DNA of 41,776 nucleotides from a virus: positions 1 through 41,776 of the IMG/VR virus record IMGVR_UViG_3300037200_000089; one strand, given 5' to 3'. Position 1 is the stretch's first letter, and every line of letters starts with the position of its first letter. Positions 30,773-37,718 of the stretch are shown here, one piece after another. The translations under genes were made by a program, and so were the position numbers. Below the pieces are notes generated by a model. The model saw nothing but the letters and a program-made list of their open reading frames with translations. It had not been told where the DNA came from and did not search any database.

Positions 30773-31612
30773 ATGTCCCGCTGCCGCCACATTGGCCTAT
30801 TTCCAGATGGCCTAATTTCCACAGGTGGCGTCGCCTCCGGTCTGACACTCGCGCAGGCCATGAAGTGGTACTGGCGCGTTGCCCAGTGGGACGTAAACGT
30901 AAGTTTCGGCACAGTTACAGACACGGATTTTGACACCGGGGAAACGGCCACTTTCGGAGATTTCGGAGTCACCAATGTTGCGCGGAAGTATTTCGGTTAC
31001 GGGTACAGCCCCATCGACTTTAGCTATAATGCCATTCCGGACACGGAACGCAGCATGGTGGTTCCGACTGCATTCACGATTTCCACGCCCGTTGCCCCCC
31101 CCGGAGTGGTAACCGGAGACTTTAGCGCTTTTGTGAGCGATCAGTTCGCTTCTGGCCAATCGGCACTGGGTCTTTTTTCCACATTCCTTTATGGTCCCTG
31201 TGTGGACGGCCTGACTTACGATTCCACGACCGGTCTGTATTTACCGGGTTTTGCCGCCAGCGCCTCTTTTGACGGCGGGGGATTCGGAGTCGGAGGCACA
31301 TATTTCGAGTTGCAATACAACTCCGGCACTTCTCCCGGCGGCCCGGGCTACTTGAGCAAGGCGATGACCGTTATTGTGGACGGCGTGACCATGGGCGTAG
31401 TCCCTGGCTACTATTTTTCCAGCGTAGGGGAAGCGTATGGAGACTACCAGACCTTGAGCGCGCCCGACCCCGTCGTCATGACCTGCACGCCAAGTACCCC
31501 TGGTGGTTTTTGGGCGTATGCGGACGACGCGACGGCAACATCACTCTACGACGTGGACACCGGCGCCGCGCTTTTCACCGACGCGGAAATCGTCGGCGCG
31601 TCGTGGCCGTAA
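30773..31612 (+). CDS. Beta-rich protein, possible fibre or tip protein
   Basis: This 279-residue protein has a clear Shine-Dalgarno-like AAGGGG about 8 nt before the ATG, unlike the N15-promoter genes. The frame is open further upstream, but that overlaps the previous gene. It is rich in Gly, Ser, Thr, Phe and Tyr (NVSFGTVTDTDFDTGETATF) with few charged residues, typical of beta-helical or fibre folds. Base composition is clearly lower in GC than the head module. No family recognised. Receptor-binding function is a guess from composition and position. Confidence 0.5.
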   Translation: MSRCRHIGLFPDGLISTGGVASGLTLAQAMKWYWRVAQWDVNVSFGTVTDTDFDTGETATFGDFGVTNVARKYFGYGYSPIDFSYNAIPDTERSMVVPTAFTISTPVAPPGVVTGDFSAFVSDQFASGQSALGLFSTFLYGPCVDGLTYDSTTGLYLPGFAASASFDGGGFGVGGTYFELQYNSGTSPGGPGYLSKAMTVIVDGVTMGVVPGYYFSSVGEAYGDYQTLSAPDPVVMTCTPSTPGGFWAYADDATATSLYDVDTGAALFTDAEIVGASWP

Positions 31613-31654
31613 AAACCTCTTGCATCAATCGGCGTCAAACTGCATCTTTCGTGC

Positions 31655-31993
31655 ATGATCTACGAAACCTACAGGACGAACGCGGCGGGCGAGGAGCTTC
31701 TCGTCACGACGCAAATCGAAGTGCTGGAAATCGACCGGTACGGAAACGTCGATCTGGACGAGGCGCGCGTGACGAAGGTCGAGAACGGGGACACGACCAT
31801 TCCCGGCGTGACGGTCGGGGAGTTGCTGGTGCTGACCAAACAGGAGCACGATGCGGCGATTGACTGGGCGCTGCGCGAAAACGAGCGGGAGGCGGTCCGA
31901 GCCGAACTGGACGATGACGACAATCCCTACGACGACATGCCGTTCAGCGAGCGCTACAACCTGCAAGACGACGGCCCGATGCACTATGTCTAA
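31655..31993 (+). CDS. Small acidic protein
   Basis: This 112-residue acidic protein starts MIYETYRTNAAGEELLVTTQ and ends in Asp/Glu-rich helices (ELDDDDNPYDDMPFSER). GC content returns to the high level of the head module here. It is coupled to the RHH-like gene by an 8-nt overlap (ATGTCTAA). An anti-repressor or DNA-mimic role could be imagined from the charge, but there is no direct support. Confidence 0.5.
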   Translation: MIYETYRTNAAGEELLVTTQIEVLEIDRYGNVDLDEARVTKVENGDTTIPGVTVGELLVLTKQEHDAAIDWALRENEREAVRAELDDDDNPYDDMPFSERYNLQDDGPMHYV

Positions 31994-32207
31994 ATCGATC
32001 CGCACAACGCTCACGATGCAGGAGGCCGTTCACGAGATGGCGCTCGCAGGGATGACGCAAGGCAAGTTTCGCAGCTTGTCGCTTTACTTGGAGGACTTGG
32101 TGATCCGGCACGCCGATGCGCGCGCCAACCGATCCAACTACGCGGCAGCCCGCAAAAATAGCTTGTTGTGTGGTTCGGCGTCTGGTATTCGCAAAACAGC
32201 AGGGTAG
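31986..32207 (+). CDS. RHH (CopG/Arc)-like small DNA-binding protein
   Basis: This 73-residue protein has the pattern SIRTTLTMQEAVHEMALAGM, then KFRSLSLYLEDLVIRHAD, like the second helix of ribbon-helix-helix regulators (F-S-x-Y-x-x-x-L-I). It overlaps the stop of the acidic protein by 8 nt. Its own last ten bases are also the first ten bases of the tRNA at 32198. RHH proteins bind operators as dimers, so it may control the surrounding tRNA/portal region. The assignment rests on motif shape alone. Confidence 0.5.
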   Translation: MSKSIRTTLTMQEAVHEMALAGMTQGKFRSLSLYLEDLVIRHADARANRSNYAAARKNSLLCGSASGIRKTAG

Positions 32208-32276
32208 AGAAGTCTGGTCGTTCTCGTCAGGCCCATAACCTGAAAATCGTCGGTTCAAATCCGACCCCTGCCACCA
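32198..32276 (+). tRNA. tRNA-Met (CAT) with initiator features
   Basis: A full cloverleaf with encoded CCA can be drawn. Acceptor GCAGGG pairs with CCCTGC, with an A1-C72 mismatch. D stem GAGA/TCTC includes A11-U24. Anticodon stem TCAGG/CCTGA encloses loop CCCATAA (anticodon CAT), and T stem GTCGG/CCGAC follows. A 1-72 mismatch and A11-U24 are hallmarks of bacterial initiator tRNA. The third hallmark, three G-C pairs in the anticodon stem, is only two of three (A29-U41). The D loop AGTCTGGTC and the CGTCGGTTCAAATCCG segment read like bacterial tRNA-fMet. Position 33 is C instead of U. The 5' end overlaps the stop of the preceding gene. Confidence 0.85.
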
Positions 32277-32291
32277 ATCTTTCAAACCTTT

Positions 32292-32438
32292 ATGTCTTTT
32301 AAAACCGCGCAAAAATCCATCGCCAAGAAAGACGGTGTGCCCATGAAAAATGCGGCTGCAATATTGGCGTCGGCATCGAGGAAGGCTTCGCCCGCTGCGG
32401 TGAAAGCGAACCCGAAACTACTCAAGGTCCGCAGATAA
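32292..32438 (+). CDS. Tiny basic protein between tRNA genes
   Basis: This 48-residue protein begins MSFKTAQKSIAKKDGVPMKN and ends ASPAAVKANPKLLKVRR. I recall similar endings (ASRKASPAAKKANP-type) in many short phage proteins of unknown role. It is highly basic (about 12 Lys/Arg) and likely binds nucleic acid. It begins 15 nt after the first tRNA and ends 6 nt before the second, so all three may be one transcript. Confidence 0.6.
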   Translation: MSFKTAQKSIAKKDGVPMKNAAAILASASRKASPAAVKANPKLLKVRR

Positions 32439-32444
32439 TTTTCC

Positions 32445-32516
32445 CGGGATTTAGCCCGGAGGCAGGGCGCGCGGCCTGGGACCGCGACATCGCAGGTTCG
32501 AGTCCTGCAATCCCGA
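32445..32516 (+). tRNA. tRNA-Pro (TGG)
   Basis: Acceptor CGGGATT/AATCCCG, D stem GCCC/GGGC with a 7-nt loop, anticodon stem CGCGG/CCGCG with loop CCTGGGA (anticodon TGG), 5-nt variable loop, T stem GCAGG/CCTGC with loop TTCGAGT, discriminator A. CCA is not encoded. As in the other tRNA, position 33 is C instead of the near-universal U. It would read proline codons, abundant in the giant protein's linkers. A promoter begins 6 nt downstream. Confidence 0.85.
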
Positions 32517-32522
32517 ATCGGC

Positions 32523-32549
32523 TTGACCTGCCGCCAGTTTCGCTAAACG
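32523..32549 (+). promoter_or_regulatory. Phage promoter, N15-spacer class (perfect copy)
   Basis: TTGACC (32523-32528), 15 nt, TAAACG (32544-32549), preceded by GGC. The ATG of the portal gene at 32562 is 39 nt from the first T. No Shine-Dalgarno. Confidence 0.6.
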
Positions 32550-32561
32550 CGCGTCCGGCAG

Positions 32562-35030
32562 ATGGACGCAGGACCAGACGCCAATTCCCTCCCGCCCGGT
32601 TCAGGCGGTTCACCGCCGGACCCCACATCGGCGCGCTTTAGCCCAAGCGGACCGATTACTCTCGGGCTGCCCGGCGCACAGCCTTCGGGCGACCCCACGC
32701 CGCCGGTCTACGATCAGACGACGCTCGTCCTGACGCCGGATCAGGAGTCGCGCTTTGCGTCCTACGTTCACGCGCGGATCGACGAGTGCCGGCAGGAGAT
32801 GGGGCTCAATATGTATTCCAGCCGCGGCACTGCGGTCATGGCCAGCGGCATGAGCCTGCATTCGAGCCGGTGGAGCACGGGGATTGATTCGGTCGAGGAT
32901 AGCTGGGCGTTCCGGCGCGAACTCAACCAGCGGCACTACGACGGCGATTACTCTGACCGAAAGCGCGAGGTGGGCAGCGTCTTCCAGGCGAGCAATCATT
33001 CGTTCAACCTGCCCAAGCACTGGACGCGCACGCTCGCGTCCAAGCTGGATGAGGTGCAACTGCTCACAGAACCGTTCTGGGCCGCCATGCCGCAGCGGAC
33101 GACTTCCGAGGATCGGTCGAAGGCGGTCGAAGCGTATCTACAGGACCAGCTTTCGCAGAGCAATGTGCGCGGCACCCTCCAAGAGGCGCGGCAGGCCGGC
33201 TTGATTCGCAACGAGGCGCCAGTCAAGGTTTCCTGGGTGCGGCGCGCGTCCACGTTCAAGGGGCCGGCGCGCGTGCTGGTGAACTCCGAAGTGGCGCCAG
33301 CGGCCGGAGCAGACGGCTATCCGGTCACGCTCCCCGATGGCTCGCCCATGCTCAATCCCGTGCCACTGGCCATGTCGGACGGCAGCGCGATCGATCCCGG
33401 CGCACCCGTGCGCCTGCCCAACGGAGACTACATTTTCGAGCATGACGACGTGATCCCGGCGGTTCCCAAACCCGGCCAGGTCTTGCCGCCGGGCGCGATG
33501 TGCCTGCTCAAAGAGCCGAGCTTTATCATGCCGCCGCAGGGACAGGCGGTCTACCAGGACTTCCCGGCCTTGGAACAGGTCGAGGTGGATTACGAGGGGT
33601 TGCAGGCGGACACGCTGTATTTCAAGGACTTCCTCTGGCCGGTGCGCGCTGCGTCGCTCGATAACGCGGACATCATGGTCCACGTCTACGATGCGTCCTT
33701 GGGTGAGCTGCGGCGCACGTTCGGCGGGTTCGACACGTTCGAAGTCTACGCTTCGAGTTTTGGGACCGCCGAGGTTTCGCGCGGCAAGCAGGAGCAGGGC
33801 GAGATCGAGCGGGGATCGATCCGGGAACTGGTCGGCGTCCACGAGTGCTACGTGCTGGGCGACCCCGACGAGACCGGAGAGGACAAGTGGATTTTCTGCC
33901 CATACGACTACCAGCGCAAAAAGTTCATCTTCCGCGACTACCTCAAAAATCACACGAAGAAGCCGCCCTTCGTTCTGATCCCCGGCGTCGAGAAGGTCCA
34001 GAATCGGGCCTACGGGGCCGGCGTCTACGAGATGTCCCGGGACAAATCGCACTACGTCGATCTGATGTTCAACCGGGTGAACTTCTCGGCGTCGCGCTCC
34101 GGAGTGGCAGACTTCCTGTGCGAGGACGCGCTCGTGGCGACGCAGGACGGAGCCTTGGCATTCACGGTGGGCGACGGCAATATTTGGAAGATCAAGATGA
34201 ACTCCGGCTACGGGCCGGACAAGCCGCCGCTGTTTCGCGTGAAGCTCGAAGACGTGCCGGAGGCCGCCTTGGAGTTGATGGAGAAGATGATCCAAGCCGG
34301 GCAACTGGAATTTGGCATCGTAACCGCCGGCGACACCGCGGCGAGCAACCTGCCTTCGCAAAACACGGCGACCGGCATCATCGACATCCAGCAGACGGGC
34401 AACGCGCTTCAGAACAAGATCGGCGACGTCCACGCGCGGGCGTTCACGGACGTGCTCGAACTCTGCATGGACATTGCGCTCGAAAACATGCCGGACAACG
34501 TGGCGTTCATGATGCCAGACGGCCAGACGCTCGCGATGCTCAATCGGGAAGAGATTCGGGCGATGCCGCGGGATGTGCGCCTGTTGCTGACTCGGGCGCG
34601 GTCCGCCGACAGCCTCCAAAAGAACGCGCAGGCGACGCAGTTGGTGCTGCAATACTTGGGGCTGCCGAAGTGGCAACAGAAGCTGGTGCGGCCCTTTTTC
34701 ATCAACCAGCTTTCCAGCTTGGACGTGCAGGACGCCGACGAGCGGTTGCCGGATCCCACGCCGGAGCAAATTCAGGCCGAGGCGCAGCAGTTGGCGCAAG
34801 GCGCCGCAGCGCCCCAGAAGCCAGCGGCGGCAAGCGTGGTCGCCAAGCTCACGGACTTCGCGCCGTCCGAGCAGCAGCAGCTCAAGGCGAACGACTACAA
34901 GATCACGCCCGCGAGCCCGCAGGAACTGGCGCAGATGGCCGCCACGGCGGCGCAGAACCGCGAGACCCCGGCACCGGCGCATTCGCTCGGGGCGGGTTTG
35001 CACTCGCTACCGCCGCCGGCCGCCGCGTAG
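32562..35030 (+). CDS. Portal protein
   Basis: This 822-residue protein would form the dodecameric ring at the capsid vertex. A disordered Pro/Gly-rich start (1-55) precedes a long alpha-rich body. Features of P22/N4-type portals are RSKAVEAYLQDQL, APVKVSWVRR, VHECYVLGD, PFVLIPGVEKVQNRAYGAGV with a following YVDLMFNRVN helix, and a long C-terminal helical region (AFTDVLELCMDIALENMP). The tail is Ala/Gln-rich. Its size is typical of portals with a long barrel. Unusually, it lies about 29 kb from the terminase and 9 kb after the capsid gene. It has its own N15-class promoter. Confidence 0.8.
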   Translation: MDAGPDANSLPPGSGGSPPDPTSARFSPSGPITLGLPGAQPSGDPTPPVYDQTTLVLTPDQESRFASYVHARIDECRQEMGLNMYSSRGTAVMASGMSLHSSRWSTGIDSVEDSWAFRRELNQRHYDGDYSDRKREVGSVFQASNHSFNLPKHWTRTLASKLDEVQLLTEPFWAAMPQRTTSEDRSKAVEAYLQDQLSQSNVRGTLQEARQAGLIRNEAPVKVSWVRRASTFKGPARVLVNSEVAPAAGADGYPVTLPDGSPMLNPVPLAMSDGSAIDPGAPVRLPNGDYIFEHDDVIPAVPKPGQVLPPGAMCLLKEPSFIMPPQGQAVYQDFPALEQVEVDYEGLQADTLYFKDFLWPVRAASLDNADIMVHVYDASLGELRRTFGGFDTFEVYASSFGTAEVSRGKQEQGEIERGSIRELVGVHECYVLGDPDETGEDKWIFCPYDYQRKKFIFRDYLKNHTKKPPFVLIPGVEKVQNRAYGAGVYEMSRDKSHYVDLMFNRVNFSASRSGVADFLCEDALVATQDGALAFTVGDGNIWKIKMNSGYGPDKPPLFRVKLEDVPEAALELMEKMIQAGQLEFGIVTAGDTAASNLPSQNTATGIIDIQQTGNALQNKIGDVHARAFTDVLELCMDIALENMPDNVAFMMPDGQTLAMLNREEIRAMPRDVRLLLTRARSADSLQKNAQATQLVLQYLGLPKWQQKLVRPFFINQLSSLDVQDADERLPDPTPEQIQAEAQQLAQGAAAPQKPAAASVVAKLTDFAPSEQQQLKANDYKITPASPQELAQMAATAAQNRETPAPAHSLGAGLHSLPPPAAA

Positions 35031-35039
35031 TGTACGCCG

Positions 35040-35309
35040 ATGGACTTCACCCAGCCGACTCCCACCTCCAACCAGTCCCATGCCCGCGTGGCGATGGTCC
35101 ACATTGCGGCGTTGGAAGTCGATCCCCACTTCAAATGGTTCGTCGAGAACGTGCTCGAACGAGAGCGGGATGTGCAACGGGATGCGGCCCTGGCGCTCAC
35201 CAAGACGCCGCTCGAACGTGATTACGCGGCTCACTCGCACGCGGTCATGCTGGACCTTTGCAGGCGGCTGAAGTCGTTGCGGGACACCATCGAACCGCTC
35301 TCCCGGTAG
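35040..35309 (+). CDS. Small helical protein after the portal
   Basis: This 89-residue protein starts 9 nt after the portal stop. It is helical and charged (VENVLERERDVQRDAALALT, then LDLCRRLKSLRDTI) with a polar N-terminus. No motif recognised. A portal partner or head-completion role fits the position only. Confidence 0.55.
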   Translation: MDFTQPTPTSNQSHARVAMVHIAALEVDPHFKWFVENVLERERDVQRDAALALTKTPLERDYAAHSHAVMLDLCRRLKSLRDTIEPLSR

Positions 35310-35316
35310 ATTCGGC

Positions 35317-35343
35317 TTGACCGGTGGGCGATTTTGGTAAACC
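35317..35343 (+). promoter_or_regulatory. Phage promoter, N15-spacer class (perfect copy)
   Basis: TTGACC (35317-35322), 15 nt, TAAACC (35338-35343), preceded by GGC. The ATG at 35357 is 40 nt from the first T. An upstream GTG in the same frame at 35324 would start inside this promoter and is rejected for that reason and because the signal peptide begins at 35357. Confidence 0.6.
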
Positions 35344-35356
35344 GCCCCTCAGGCAG

Positions 35357-35773
35357 ATGAAATCAATCTTTGCTCTTTTTGCCTGCCTGCTTTGCCTGGG
35401 CACCGTCGCTCGCGGCCAGGGGGACCAGGTCCTCGTTGGGCAGGCGCTCAAGCCGGTCAGCCCGGTTCAAATCTGGACTCTGACGAGCGGTACATGGTCG
35501 CAGGTAACATCGTTTGGGGGTGGTGGCGGCGGTGGCGCCGACACAGTTCTCGCGCTGACGACGGTTGATCACACAACCAGCGGGACAGTGTCCGCCGGCG
35601 CCCGTGCGCTGATATTCGGATTCTCTTCGGACTTCACCGGCAGCTTCAACGGGCTGGACGGCGCGAAGTACGCCGGGGGGTCCGTACAAATCCCGGTGGC
35701 TTCTGGATGTACGTTGCCAGCGGTTGCATACATCGTCACGACCGGCACCTGCACTGAGATTTCGACTCGATGA
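35357..35773 (+). CDS. Exported small beta-rich protein (signal peptide)
   Basis: This 138-residue protein starts with a Sec signal peptide: MKSIFALFACLLCLGTVARG, with cleavage likely before QGDQ. The mature part is beta-rich with a poly-Gly run (seven Gly) at about 55-61 and a paired-Cys end (SGCTLPAVAYIVTTGTC). It has no enzyme motif. It is the first of three consecutive exported proteins. In a phage this suggests action in the host envelope, such as surface modification or superinfection exclusion, or virion parts that fold outside the cytoplasm. ATGA overlap with the next gene. Confidence 0.6.
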   Translation: MKSIFALFACLLCLGTVARGQGDQVLVGQALKPVSPVQIWTLTSGTWSQVTSFGGGGGGGADTVLALTTVDHTTSGTVSAGARALIFGFSSDFTGSFNGLDGAKYAGGSVQIPVASGCTLPAVAYIVTTGTCTEISTR

Positions 35774-36660
35774 AAAGAACGCTCCAAATCTTCGCAGCGC
35801 TGGCCTGTTTGACGCCGGCATGGCTCGGCGCGCAGATCACGCCCCCGCCCGCGAAGAACGCCATCCAGCAGGCGCCCAGCACGGGCTACATCATCTTGCC
35901 GAACGGCACGTCTCTAGTCCTGCAAAGCGGCCAGACTGTTGACCTGTCGGGTGGCACGGTCATCCTGCCGTCGAGCACTTCGATCCCAGGTGTACTAGAT
36001 TCGACCAACCGCCTGTTGATCGACCAATTCGGCGAACCCGCAGTAAATTGGCAGTCAGACACGCAATCAGACGGAACGTCCACACTCAAGATCGACCCAG
36101 ACTACGGTTGGGTCACGCTCAATAATGCGACCTTGTTTGGTGACTCAGGGGCTGACAACCACATCTGGTCGATTGGTCCCGATGGCAGCGCATCGATGGC
36201 TGGTGGGAATCTCACTTGGGACTCCACTGGAGATTTGACCGTGGGCAACTCACTGACCGTTGCCGGCAACCTCGTCTCGGGAGGTAGCCTCTACGCGAGC
36301 GACAGCCTCTACGCGAACTACAACCTCGTCGCGGACGGCGACGACCTCTACGCGAACGACAGCATCTGCGCGGGCGGTAGCCTCTACGTGGGCGGCTACA
36401 CCGTCGCGGACGGCGGCGGCAACTTCTACGCGAACGGCGGTAGCTACCAGTGGTCCGACGGAAACTTCATCAGCAGCAACGGAGCCGGGTCCGGGCTGAA
36501 CTTCAATGGGGAGGGTGGTACCAACGGAAGCGGCGGATTGAGCATGTACGGAGGTATTGTGGGATCAGTTGGCACATCATCTGTCATTTTCAATATCAAC
36601 GGAACCCCCTACTACCCGCACGTCACAGCGGGAGTTCTCACATTCACATCAACGCCATAA
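35770..36660 (+). CDS. Exported Gly/Ser-rich repeat protein (signal peptide)
   Basis: This 296-residue protein starts MKRTLQIFAALACLTPAWLG, with cleavage likely before QITPPP. After a Pro/Ser-rich stretch it becomes a beta-solenoid-like sequence with imperfect repeats of SLYA/NLVADGDDLYAND type (nt 36283-36447). The end is Gly/Ser/Asn-rich. The pattern of repeated Gly-Asn/Asp turns fits an autotransporter-like or fibre-like solenoid. It is second in the exported trio. It could be an adhesin-like moron or a head fibre; signal peptides are not normal for virion proteins. Confidence 0.6.
   Translation: MKRTLQIFAALACLTPAWLGAQITPPPAKNAIQQAPSTGYIILPNGTSLVLQSGQTVDLSGGTVILPSSTSIPGVLDSTNRLLIDQFGEPAVNWQSDTQSDGTSTLKIDPDYGWVTLNNATLFGDSGADNHIWSIGPDGSASMAGGNLTWDSTGDLTVGNSLTVAGNLVSGGSLYASDSLYANYNLVADGDDLYANDSICAGGSLYVGGYTVADGGGNFYANGGSYQWSDGNFISSNGAGSGLNFNGEGGTNGSGGLSMYGGIVGSVGTSSVIFNINGTPYYPHVTAGVLTFTSTP
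36283..36447 (+). repeat. Imperfect coding repeats (GGTAGCCTCTAC-type)
   Basis: The stem CTCTACGCGA or a close variant recurs about every 18-42 nt: AGCCTCTACGCGAGCGAC, AGCCTCTACGCGAAC, GACCTCTACGCGAACGAC, AGCCTCTACGTGGGCGG, AACTTCTACGCGAACGG. They encode the (S/D/N)-(L/F)-Y-A-(N/S) strands of the exported protein. Repeat number may vary between relatives. Confidence 0.6.
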
Positions 36661-36664
36661 AACC

Positions 36665-37150
36665 ATGAAAACACTGCTCACAATCCTCACCAGCTTCGCG
36701 CTGACATTCACCGCAACGGCCCAAACTCCAACCCCGAGCCCGACTCCATCGGCGCCCGACTACATCCAGCAGCTTGCGCCTACGCCCGGCAACCCAGCGT
36801 TCGCCGTCGCGGATCAGACGGTCTCCCAAATCCCGGTGCAGACACACATGCTGTTCGGCACAATCCTGCGATTTGCCAAGAGCCTTTGGGCAGACCCGAC
36901 GCAGGCCCAAAGCATTGTCGATCACCTGGCGGAAAAGGCGGCCCCACTCTTCATTGCGTACGGCGAGTTTGCCGGTCCGCTGGCCGTCATTGATCCCGTC
37001 AGCTACGCCAAGTTGCCGCCAATCCCGCCCGGCTACGGATGGACCATCTCCGCCCCACAAGCGAACGGAACATGGATCGCGGGCCAGCGCAGCGTGACGA
37101 TCACTTACGCCGCCCCCAGCCCAACGCCTTCGCCAAGTCCAAGCCCATAA
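36665..37150 (+). CDS. Exported protein with Pro/Ser/Thr tails (signal peptide)
   Basis: This 161-residue protein starts MKTLLTILTSFALTFTATAQ, with cleavage likely after TATA. A short Pro/Thr linker follows, then a folded middle (MLFGTILRFAKSLWADPTQA, then APLFIAYGEFAGPLAVIDPV) and a C-terminal Pro/Ser repeat (PSPTPSPSPSP). Proline-rich ends on exported proteins often span or bind the cell wall. Third in the exported trio. No family recognised. Confidence 0.6.
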   Translation: MKTLLTILTSFALTFTATAQTPTPSPTPSAPDYIQQLAPTPGNPAFAVADQTVSQIPVQTHMLFGTILRFAKSLWADPTQAQSIVDHLAEKAAPLFIAYGEFAGPLAVIDPVSYAKLPPIPPGYGWTISAPQANGTWIAGQRSVTITYAAPSPTPSPSPSP

Positions 37151-37154
37151 TCCT

Positions 37155-37298
37155 ATGCCATCCCTCCTAATCGTCCTCCTGATTTGCCTGGTGCTCTTTG
37201 GCGGCGGCGGAGCCTACTACGGCGGCCCGCACATCGGTGGCGGCATTGGCTTGCTGTTTATCATCCTGATTGTACTGGTGCTTTGCGGCAGGCTTTAA
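37155..37298 (+). CDS. Small two-helix hydrophobic protein (DUF3309-like), possible holin
   Basis: This 47-residue protein has two very hydrophobic segments (SLLIVLLICLVLFGGGG and IGLLFIILIVLVLCGRL) joined by a Gly-rich turn with YYGGPHIGGG. This is the DUF3309 pattern found in many bacterial genomes. In this position, ahead of two TM/coiled-coil proteins and a wall hydrolase, it could act as a small holin; that is inference. Its ATG is 5 nt after the previous stop. Confidence 0.6.
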   Translation: MPSLLIVLLICLVLFGGGGAYYGGPHIGGGIGLLFIILIVLVLCGRL

Positions 37299-37304
37299 CC
37301 CTTC

Positions 37305-37712
37305 ATGTGGATGCACACATCGCCTCAATGGTTCCCGCAGACCTGGGAAGCGTGGGCCGCAGCAATCACGCTGATCGTGGTGTTATGGGGACTCATCATT
37401 GTGCCGCTGGGCAAGTTGTTTCACCGCGCTTGGGTGTTGGCTCCAGTGCTTTCGAGTGCCGATAAATCTCTCGTCCGCATCGAGGGCAATGTCGCTCGCA
37501 TCGAGTCGAAGATTGCAGACATGGCCAAGGAGTTGACCTGCAACGGCGGCGCGACCCTGAAAGACGAGATCATCAAGATTCGCACGCAGTCGGTCGATAA
37601 CGGGACCGAATTACAAGCGGTCAAGGTACTCGCGCAAGGAGCCAAGGAATCGGCGTCTCGCGCCGAGGAAACTGCGAGTCAGGCGCTTCGATTGCTGGGC
37701 GGAAACCGGTAG
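37305..37712 (+). CDS. TM plus coiled-coil protein, lysis or membrane accessory
   Basis: This 135-residue protein has one strong membrane helix at about 18-38 (AAAITLIVVLWGLIIVPLG). A long coiled coil follows (VRIEGNVARIESKIADMAKE, then TELQAVKVLAQGAKESASRA). This resembles phage membrane proteins of the holin/antiholin or spanin-like class. It starts 6 nt after the DUF3309-like gene and is followed by a second protein of the same design. Confidence 0.6.
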   Translation: MWMHTSPQWFPQTWEAWAAAITLIVVLWGLIIVPLGKLFHRAWVLAPVLSSADKSLVRIEGNVARIESKIADMAKELTCNGGATLKDEIIKIRTQSVDNGTELQAVKVLAQGAKESASRAEETASQALRLLGGNR

Positions 37713-37718
37713 TGACCC

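Noticed and set aside
33138-35003. Long open frame on the minus strand (621 codons) opposite the portal gene
   Set aside because: It is a shadow of a GC-rich gene. It has no start context and no recognisable motif, and the sense frame is a convincing portal.
33845-35221. 458-codon alternative plus-strand frame inside the portal region
   Set aside because: Arg/Gly/Ala-rich with no folded-looking segments and no Shine-Dalgarno; the portal frame keeps normal codon use here, unlike the linkers of the giant gene.
35324-35356. Upstream GTG start for the exported protein
   Set aside because: It lies within the promoter between the two conserved elements and would bury the signal peptide.
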